Origin: DASTCC01 sp035711465
GTDB lineage: Bacteria; Acidobacteriota; Vicinamibacteria; Vicinamibacterales; SCN-69-37
NCBI GenBank assembly: GCA_035711465.1
Contig: DASTCC010000238.1
Span: 1 to 12,449 of the forward strand
Length of the DNA stretch: 12,449 nt
Direction: 5' to 3'
Of this stretch, positions 1 to 4,420 are shown piece by piece; within the stretch, counting starts at the first letter, position 1, and each line of letters starts with the position of its first letter. A program made the position numbers and the translations under genes. The notes under the pieces were generated by a model. The model was not told the origin of the DNA. It made no database searches and worked only from the letters and a program-made list of their open reading frames with translations.

Positions 1-35
1 ATCTCTTCAGGAACACGCCTACATTCTGTACCAAT

Positions 36-64
36 AGCGCCTGTAAGTCGGTACGACAGGCGCT
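36..64. repeat. 9-bp inverted repeat (hairpin) upstream of truA
   Basis: AGCGCCTGT at 36-44 is perfectly complementary to ACAGGCGCT at 56-64 and leaves an 11-nt loop. No T-run follows on either strand, so it is not a classical intrinsic terminator. It could end a transcript from left of the window or be a structured leader. Only the pairing is certain. Confidence 0.5.
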
Positions 65-90
65 CCGGGGACGCCGGGCGCACCCGGGAC

Positions 91-165
91 GGGGACAGGC
101 GGTTTCGACGGGTTGCAATCGGGGTTGCACGCGGCCGACCGGCACCCGTCGGCCCAGAAAAGCAC
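91..165 (+). ncRNA. Possible tmRNA (ssrA) 5'-end fragment
   Basis: This stretch resembles the first ~75 nt of a tmRNA in several ordered features. It begins GGGGACA (a typical 5' acceptor strand). It then has the near-invariant D-arm core TTTCGACGGG at 103-112, GGTTGCACGC at 123-132, a perfect 7-bp hairpin GGCCGAC (133-139) / GTCGGCC (148-154) where the first stem of pseudoknot 1 would lie, and an A-rich linker (158-161). The second pseudoknot strand, the tag reading frame, the T-arm and the 3' acceptor strand are not seen before truA begins at 196, nor in positions 1-90. If the resemblance is real, it is a remnant of ssrA or one piece of a split or permuted gene. It may also be chance in GC-rich DNA. 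Confidence 0.3.
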
Positions 166-195
166 CTGGCGTACGGGCGTTGATCGGGTGAGGGA

Positions 196-975
196 TTGCC
201 GAGATACAAGCTGACCATCGAATTTGCGGGAACGAAATATTCCGGCTGGCAGATCCAGCGGAACGCGAGGACCGTCCAGGGCGAGCTACAGGCGGCGTTG
301 ATCAAGGCTGCCGGCGGCCGCGTCGAGACCTACGGGTCGGGCCGCACGGACGCCGGCGTCCATGCCCTGGCGCAGATCGCGCACGCCGACCTGCAGAAAC
401 CGTTGCCGACCGACACGCTCGTCGCGCGCGTGAACGACGCGCTCCCGGCCGACATCAACGTGCTCGAGGCCGAACGCGTCGCGCCCAGGTTTCACGCCCG
501 TCACAGCGCGGTCGCGCGCAGCTACGTCTATCAGATCGCGCGGCGCCGCACCGCGTTCGCCAAGCCTTACGTCTGGTGGATTCGCGAGCCGCTCGATCTC
601 GCCGCCATGGAGTCGGCCGCGCACGCGCTCGTCGGCTTCGCCGACTTCCGCGCGTTCACCGACGACGACCCGGACGAGAAGTCCACGCGCGTGCTCGTCG
701 ATCGCCTGCAGATGGCGGTGGTCGATCGGCTCATCCTGATCCGCGTCGTCGGTTCGCACTTCCTGTGGAAGATGGTGCGCCGCATGGTCGGCGTGCTGGC
801 CGCCGTCGGCCGCGGCGAGATCGACGGCAGCGACGTGCCGGCGTTGTTCTCGCAGTCGTCGGAGACGCCGGCGCGGCTCACGGCGCCCGCCTCGGGACTG
901 TTTCTCGAACGCGTCTTCTACGAACCGCCGCCGGCCGAGTGGCCCCTCGATCCGCCACTGCTCCGGCTGCGCTGA
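196..975 (+). CDS. truA: tRNA pseudouridine(38-40) synthase TruA
   Basis: TruA isomerises uridines at positions 38-40 of the tRNA anticodon stem-loop to pseudouridine in the cytoplasm. The 259-residue product has the usual family length. The N-terminal half carries the YSGWQ segment (around 15-19) and the catalytic motif GSGRTDAGVHA, with Asp52 as the expected nucleophile. The C-terminal half has FRAFTDDD (around 152) and the FLWKMVRRMVG helix typical of the second domain. The start is TTG at 196. It is supported by the purine-rich GTGAGGGA just upstream and by the expected N-terminus (PRYKLTIEFAGTKYSGW) beginning there. The gene stands alone: the next gene on this strand begins more than 120 bp later, and no operon partner is visible. 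Codon composition matches the rest of the window. Confidence 0.96.
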   Translation: MPRYKLTIEFAGTKYSGWQIQRNARTVQGELQAALIKAAGGRVETYGSGRTDAGVHALAQIAHADLQKPLPTDTLVARVNDALPADINVLEAERVAPRFHARHSAVARSYVYQIARRRTAFAKPYVWWIREPLDLAAMESAAHALVGFADFRAFTDDDPDEKSTRVLVDRLQMAVVDRLILIRVVGSHFLWKMVRRMVGVLAAVGRGEIDGSDVPALFSQSSETPARLTAPASGLFLERVFYEPPPAEWPLDPPLLRLR

Positions 976-1099
976 CGATTACACGTACGGTGGCTGGCGG
1001 CGCGCTTTCGTCGCGATCGACGCGCCGAAGTGCGCAACCACTCGAAGGCCGAACCGGACAGACACCTGATTCATCGGCGGCGGCGCGTGGGTACGGAGC

Positions 1100-1363
1100 T
1101 TGCCATCCTGTCGGCTGTTGGATATTGCCACCCCTGTAACCGGCCGCGACTGCCGTTGGGGCGACATCCCCCGGCCCCGCGCCGCGGGCCGATCGCTCAC
1201 GACGCGCGTCTGGATCTGCGAATATCCGTACCGCACCGTCCGCGACCACGGTCCCGACGGCGACTGCGACGGCTGCCCGCTCCTGGCGCGGATGGCCGAG
1301 CGGCGCGCGGCGATCCCCGCGCGGGTCGCCGATCAGATTGCGCAGCTGGAGAGAATGATCTGA
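1100..1363 (+). CDS. Small cysteine-containing hypothetical protein
   Basis: I do not recognise a family. The 87-residue frame has four cysteines (about positions 4, 18, 40 and a C-x-x-C at 53-56 in GDCDGCP), plus the segment WICEYPYRTVRDHGPDGDCDGCPLL, and ends in a charged helix-like tail. A C-x-x-C with nearby cysteines would suit metal binding or a redox role, but that is inference. Third codon positions from about 1142 onward are almost all G or C, which supports coding. An antisense frame shares the same third positions, so this does not settle strand alone. The start is uncertain: TTG at 1100 or TTG at 1118 are both possible and neither has a strong ribosome binding site. The frame ends just before a self-complementary repeat. 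Confidence 0.5.
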   Translation: MPSCRLLDIATPVTGRDCRWGDIPRPRAAGRSLTTRVWICEYPYRTVRDHGPDGDCDGCPLLARMAERRAAIPARVADQIAQLERMI

Positions 1364-1364
1364 A

Positions 1365-1448
1365 GGCTTGGAGGCTTGGGGCTTGAAGGCCCGACCCTCC
1401 ACCTTTTCAAGCCTTCGAGGCTTGAAGCCCCAAGCCCAAGCCCCCAAG
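1365..1448. repeat. GGCTTG/CAAGCC self-complementary repeat block
   Basis: The word GGCTTG occurs at 1365, 1373, 1380 and 1419. Its complement CAAGCC occurs at 1408, 1431 and 1437. Two nested foldbacks result. GGCTTGGGGCTT (1373-1384) pairs with AAGCCCCAAGCC (1425-1436), a perfect 12 bp. TTCAAGCCT (1406-1414) pairs with AGGCTTGAA (1418-1426), a perfect 9 bp around TCG. The block fills the gap between the small ORF and the Usp gene. It may act as a terminator-like structure or belong to a dispersed intergenic repeat family. Composition (many T and A) differs from flanking genes. Confidence 0.75.
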
Positions 1449-1454
1449 TATCAT
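1449..1454 (+). promoter_or_regulatory. -10-like box (TATCAT) of Usp gene
   Basis: TATCAT lies exactly 7 nt before the ATG at 1462 and there is no Shine-Dalgarno in between. Transcription would start at or next to the start codon, giving a leaderless mRNA. No clear -35 is visible, because the upstream DNA is the repeat block. Confidence 0.45.
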
Positions 1455-1461
1455 CTACGCC

Positions 1462-2328
1462 ATGTCCCATGGCCCGGTCGTCTGTGGTGTCGATTTCTCC
1501 GATCGGTCGCGCTCGGCGTTGGCGGCGGCGATCGCGTTTGCGGCGCGCCTGAAGGCGCCGGTGCTCGCGGTCAGCGCGATCGACGAGCTGCTCGCCCACG
1601 CGGCGGATGCGCAGTACGGCCCCGGCCAGCTGATCGCAGACACTCGACGCGACCTCGAGGCGTTCGTCTCCGGGTCCGCGGCGAAGGTCGGCGTCGCCGT
1701 CGACGTGCGCGTCGCCACCGGACCGGCGGCGAAGGTGATCTGCGAGGCCGCCGACGCCGCGCACGCCACCTGCATCGTCGTCGGCAGCCGCGGCCACGGC
1801 CCCGCCAAGCGCTTCTGGTTCGGATCGACGACCAGCCGGGTCCTGGTGTCGACGAAGGTGCCGGTGCTCGCCGTATCGGGCGCACCGGACGTCACCACGG
1901 ACGCGGCGCCGCTTGCCTTCGATCACATCGTCTGCGGGGTGGACTTCCAGCCGCCCTCACGCGCCGCCGCCGAACGGGCGGCGACGCTCGGGCGCGATCT
2001 CAAGGTGCCGGTGACGCTGGTGACCGGCGTGGCCTCGCCCGCCGGTCCGCCCTCCGTGCGCGACGCGATTCGCGCGACGGCCGCCGACCTCTCCGATCGC
2101 GCGAAGACGCAGCTGGATCAGCTGGCCGCAGCCCTGCCCGGCCCACCGGCGACACGCGTCATGATCGGCGGCGCCGCCGACGTCCTCCTCGACGCCGTGG
2201 AAGGCTCCGGCCGTGCGCTTCTGGTCGTCGGCATCGGCGGCGGCACGACTCACCGCCCGGGAAGCACGGCCACCAAGCTCCTGACACACGGCGGCGTCCC
2301 CGTATTGGCGGTGCCTGCGCGCGGCTGA
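1462..2328 (+). CDS. Universal stress protein, tandem UspA domains
   Basis: This is a 288-residue cytoplasmic protein made of two Usp folds, about residues 5-145 and 153-286. Each opens with the same strand (VVCGVDFS and IVCGVDFQ). Usp proteins bind ATP or act as stress-responsive signalling proteins; the precise role here is unknown. Domain 1 keeps the ATP-binding pattern G-2x-G-9x-G-S: G108, G111, then G121-S122. In domain 2 the equivalent loop is G257, G260, G267-S268, three residues short of the canonical spacing, so nucleotide binding there may be lost or altered. The ATG start is fixed by the canonical N-terminus and sits 7 nt after a -10-like box with no ribosome binding site. The gene converges on the LOG-family gene with a 33-bp gap. 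Confidence 0.93.
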   Translation: MSHGPVVCGVDFSDRSRSALAAAIAFAARLKAPVLAVSAIDELLAHAADAQYGPGQLIADTRRDLEAFVSGSAAKVGVAVDVRVATGPAAKVICEAADAAHATCIVVGSRGHGPAKRFWFGSTTSRVLVSTKVPVLAVSGAPDVTTDAAPLAFDHIVCGVDFQPPSRAAAERAATLGRDLKVPVTLVTGVASPAGPPSVRDAIRATAADLSDRAKTQLDQLAAALPGPPATRVMIGGAADVLLDAVEGSGRALLVVGIGGGTTHRPGSTATKLLTHGGVPVLAVPARG

Positions 2329-2361
2329 AAAGAATCTCGACGAGTTTTGAGTTTTCTGTAA

Positions 2362-3198
2362 TTACCGCTCCCCCAACCACCGCCAGGGCTTCCGCCGATC
2401 CTCGACGCGCTTGAGGCCGAACTTCGAGACCGCGTGGGTCTCGAGGTGGCGCATCGCTTCGTCGAGGTCGTCGGTGACCAGGAAGAGATCGAGGTCGTGC
2501 ACCGCGACCGCGCCCTGCATGATCATCGCGCGCAGCAGCTTCACGAACGGGCGCCAGTAGGACGTGCCGATCAGGACGACCGGGAACGTGCGAATCTTGC
2601 CGGTCTGGATCAGCGTCAGCGCCTCGCACATCTCGTCGAGCGTGCCGAGGCCGCCCGGCAGGGCGACGAACGCGTAGGAGTACTTGAACAGCAGCACCTT
2701 GCGGACGAAGAAGTAGTGGCAGGTGATCCAGCGATCGAGATACTTGTTCGGCGCCTGCTCGAACGGCAGCTCGATGTTGCAGCCGACCGAGAGCCCGTTG
2801 GCGTCCTTCGCGCCGCGGTTGGCGGCCTCCATGAGGCCGGGGCCGCCGCCGGTCATGACCGTGAAGCCGAGCCGGCTCACCCGCCGGCCGACTTCGCGCG
2901 CCAGCGAGTAGTAGCGATGCCCTTCGTTGAAGCGCGCCGATCCGAAGATGGTCACGCACGGCCCGACGAAGTGGAGCGTCCGGAAGCCGCGGATGAAGTC
3001 GCGCATCGCGCGGAAGATGATGCCGAGCTCGTAGAGGCGGGAGTGCGGCCCTTCGAGCAGGTGGCGATCGTCGGCGCCCGATCCGGTGTCGGCGACCGGC
3101 TGCGGCGATCCGGGCTCGCCCTTGAACAGCTGCAGATCGGGATCGCCGGCGGCGAGCTTGCCTGTCTCGGTGACGCCGGAGCCTGGACCGTCCGTCAT
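2362..3198 (-). CDS. LOG-family (TIGR00730) Rossmann-fold nucleotide hydrolase
   Basis: LOG-family proteins hydrolyse nucleoside 5'-monophosphates to free base and ribose 5-phosphate, best known as cytokinin activation; in most bacteria the substrate is unproven. The 278-residue product has a roughly 75-residue N-terminal extension, then the Rossmann core. Visible motifs are VTIFGSARF (82-90), GGGPGLMEAANRGA (117-130) and the diagnostic PGGLGTLDE (181-189), with the catalytic-loop Glu189. I chose ATG at 3198 because it overlaps the pdxH stop as ATGA (3195-3198). The frame stays open 29 codons further upstream, but that stretch lies entirely inside pdxH. The overlap predicts translational coupling. 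The two are therefore an operon transcribed pdxH first. Confidence 0.93.
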   Translation of the reverse strand: MTDGPGSGVTETGKLAAGDPDLQLFKGEPGSPQPVADTGSGADDRHLLEGPHSRLYELGIIFRAMRDFIRGFRTLHFVGPCVTIFGSARFNEGHRYYSLAREVGRRVSRLGFTVMTGGGPGLMEAANRGAKDANGLSVGCNIELPFEQAPNKYLDRWITCHYFFVRKVLLFKYSYAFVALPGGLGTLDEMCEALTLIQTGKIRTFPVVLIGTSYWRPFVKLLRAMIMQGAVAVHDLDLFLVTDDLDEAMRHLETHAVSKFGLKRVEDRRKPWRWLGER

Positions 3199-3770
3199 GG
3201 ATACAAGAGTCGCACGCACCAGCCGGCCCCGTCGCGCGTGAACAACTCTCGATGGTGCAGCCGGCCCGGCCGATCGGACCAGCACTCGATCGTCGACGGC
3301 ACCAATCTGAATCCGGACCAGAACGGCGGCCGCGGCACGTCAGCGTCCTTGAACCGCTCTTCGAACTGCCTGACGCGCGTCTCGAGCTCCTCGCGCGATC
3401 CGAGCGTCTGACTCTGCTTCGAGGCCCACGCGCCGATGCGGCTCAGGCGCGGACGGGACGCGAAATAGGTGTCGGCCTCCGCGTCGGGCACCAGCGTGGC
3501 GATGCCCTCGATGCGAATCTGCCGATCGATCATCGGCCAATAGACGCAGAGCGAGGCTGCCGGCCGGGTGACGAGCTCGCGCGCCTTGCGGCTCTCGAGG
3601 TTGGTGAAGAACGTGAAGCCGCGCGCGTCGGCGTACTGGATCAGGACGATGCGGCTCGACGGTGTGCCGGACGCGTCGACGGTGGAGAGACAGGCGGCTT
3701 TCGGATCCATGCCGCCCTTGGCGGCGGCGGCCGCGAGCCATTCGTGATATCGGGCCAGGGGATCGGACAC
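3195..3770 (-). CDS. pdxH: Pyridoxamine/pyridoxine 5'-phosphate oxidase
   Basis: PdxH is an FMN-dependent cytoplasmic oxidase that makes pyridoxal 5'-phosphate from PNP or PMP, the last step of vitamin B6 synthesis and salvage. The 191-residue sequence shows the FMN-binding split-barrel features SSRIVLIQYAD (38-48) and FFTNLESRKARE (54-65). It also has the signature RPRLSRIGAWASKQS (106-120), PPFWSGFRLVP (148-158) and the substrate-binding R-x-H at Arg170/His172, ending in the family-typical LLYP. The N-terminus is shorter than the E. coli enzyme, which is common. The start is GTG at 3770; no strong Shine-Dalgarno is seen. The gene overlaps the LOG-family start by 4 bp and lies 63 bp after the peroxiredoxin stop, with a hairpin between them. 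Confidence 0.95.
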   Translation of the reverse strand: MSDPLARYHEWLAAAAAKGGMDPKAACLSTVDASGTPSSRIVLIQYADARGFTFFTNLESRKARELVTRPAASLCVYWPMIDRQIRIEGIATLVPDAEADTYFASRPRLSRIGAWASKQSQTLGSREELETRVRQFEERFKDADVPRPPFWSGFRLVPSTIECWSDRPGRLHHRELFTRDGAGWCVRLLYP

Positions 3771-3791
3771 GGGACGCGGCGGCGTAAGTGA

Positions 3792-3821
3792 GGAGAGCCG
3801 CGCCTGCCAGCGCGGCTCTCC
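3792..3821 (-). terminator. Strong hairpin after the peroxiredoxin gene
   Basis: GGAGAGCCGCGC (3792-3803) and GCGCGGCTCTCC (3810-3821) form a perfect 12-bp GC-rich stem with a 6-nt loop. On the minus strand it begins 12 nt after the peroxiredoxin stop and is followed by TCACTTA, only a weak T-rich tail. It may terminate, or partly attenuate, transcription before pdxH. It could also protect the 3' end of the mRNA. Confidence 0.6.
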
Positions 3822-3833
3822 GGCGGACTGCGA

Positions 3834-4367
3834 CTACTTCTTCTTGACGCCGAGCTCGGCCAGCTTGGCCGCGAGGTCGGCGCCGGCGGTGCCGGTCTTG
3901 ACTGCCTTGTCGATGAACAGGATCTTGCCGTCCGGTCCGATGTAGTACGTCCAGCGCCGCGCGAAGCCCTGCGGCGCGAGCACGCCGTAGGCCGTCGCCG
4001 TCGTCTTCGCCGGGTCGGACAACATCGGGAAATCCGCGCCTTCCTGATCCGCGAACTTCTTGTTGGTTTCCGGATCGTCGACGCTGACCATGAAGTAGGC
4101 CACGTCGAACTGTCGAATCACCTCGCCGCTCTCACGGAGCGACTTGCATTCGGCCGTTCAACCACCGGTGAAAGCCTTGGGGAACCAGGCGAGGACGACC
4201 GTCTTGCCCTTGTAGTCGGACAGCCGGTGCGTCTTGCCGTCCGTGCCCGGCAGCGAAAACGCCGGCGCCGCGTCGCCAACTTTGAGTTCCACCTGAGCCT
4301 CCTGCCGGGCGGCCGTGACGGCCGACAGAGCGGCACACACAGCAGTCGCGACAACCAGCTTGCGCAT
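3834..4367 (-). CDS. Exported selenoperoxiredoxin (AhpC/TSA-BCP type) with in-frame TGA = Sec70
   Basis: Thiol peroxidase of the peroxiredoxin family that would reduce peroxides using an active-site selenocysteine. One frame runs from ATG 4367 to TAG 3834, broken only by a TGA at complement 4158-4160. Residues 1-20 form a signal peptide (MRK, hydrophobic core, A-x-A-like end), so it acts outside the cytoplasm. Mature features are VGDAAPAFSL (30-39), VVLAWFPKAFTGG (57-69), then Sec70-T-A-E-Cys74, VAYFMVSVDD (89-98), FPMLSD and RRWTYYIGPDGKI with the conserved Arg region. Sec70 sits where BCP/AhpC proteins have the peroxidatic Cys (PGCT pattern). Cys74 is a plausible resolving residue. No frameshift is needed to join the halves. 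Start: ATG 4367 has GAGGTG 8 nt upstream, whereas the earlier in-frame ATG at 4388 overlaps a -10-like TAGAAT. Alternative: a disrupted pseudogene, which the perfect placement of the TGA makes unlikely. Confidence 0.9.
4125..4143 (-). promoter_or_regulatory. Predicted bacterial SECIS hairpin
   Basis: In the mRNA, GTCGCTC starts 15 nt after the TGA and pairs over 7 bp (one G-U) with GAGCGGC around the loop CGTGA. The loop lies at +22 to +26 and contains the GU dinucleotide. Stem length, position and loop match what is known for bacterial SECIS elements, which bind SelB and lie inside the coding region just downstream of the UGA. The E. coli fdhF element places its GU at about the same distance. 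Confidence 0.75.
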
Positions 4368-4386
4368 CGGAGACACCTCGCCGGGC

Positions 4387-4392
4387 ATTCTA
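4387..4392 (-). promoter_or_regulatory. -10-like box (TAGAAT) of selenoperoxiredoxin
   Basis: TAGAAT on the minus strand lies 19 nt before ATG 4367. Transcription starting about 7 nt downstream would leave a short leader holding the GAGGTG ribosome binding site. No -35 match to TTGACA is seen. It is divergent from, and only 12 bp away from, the opposing TATAAT. Confidence 0.45.
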
Positions 4393-4404
4393 TCAGCCCG
4401 GGCC

Positions 4405-4410
4405 TATAAT
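4405..4410 (+). promoter_or_regulatory. -10 box (TATAAT) of ligase/acyltransferase fusion
   Basis: A perfect TATAAT lies 10 nt before the TTG start at 4421, with no Shine-Dalgarno between. This implies a leader of only a few nucleotides. The palindrome GCCCGGGC (4396-4403) sits between this box and the divergent TAGAAT. Confidence 0.55.
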
Positions 4411-4420
4411 CCTCGCACCG

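Noticed and set aside
162..192. Possible tmRNA tag reading frame after the tmRNA-like segment
   Set aside because: The frame from GCA at 162 reads APGVRALIG then stop. It does not end in the usual LAA-like tag, and no second half of tmRNA follows.
999..1026. GGCGCG/CGCGCC inverted repeat after truA
   Set aside because: Six GC pairs with a 16-nt loop and no T-run are expected by chance in this composition.
979..1236. 85-residue minus-strand ORF opposite the small cysteine ORF
   Set aside because: It shares third codon positions with the plus-strand frame, which explains its codon bias, and it shows no motif or ribosome binding site.
2329..2361. Short terminator between the convergent Usp and LOG genes
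   Set aside because: CTC-GAC-GAG followed by TTTT gives only a 3-bp stem. It is too weak to annotate as a terminator.
3834..4388. Peroxiredoxin gene as a pseudogene or frameshifted pair of ORFs
   Set aside because: Both halves are in the same frame, the only interruption is TGA at the catalytic residue, and a SECIS-like hairpin follows.
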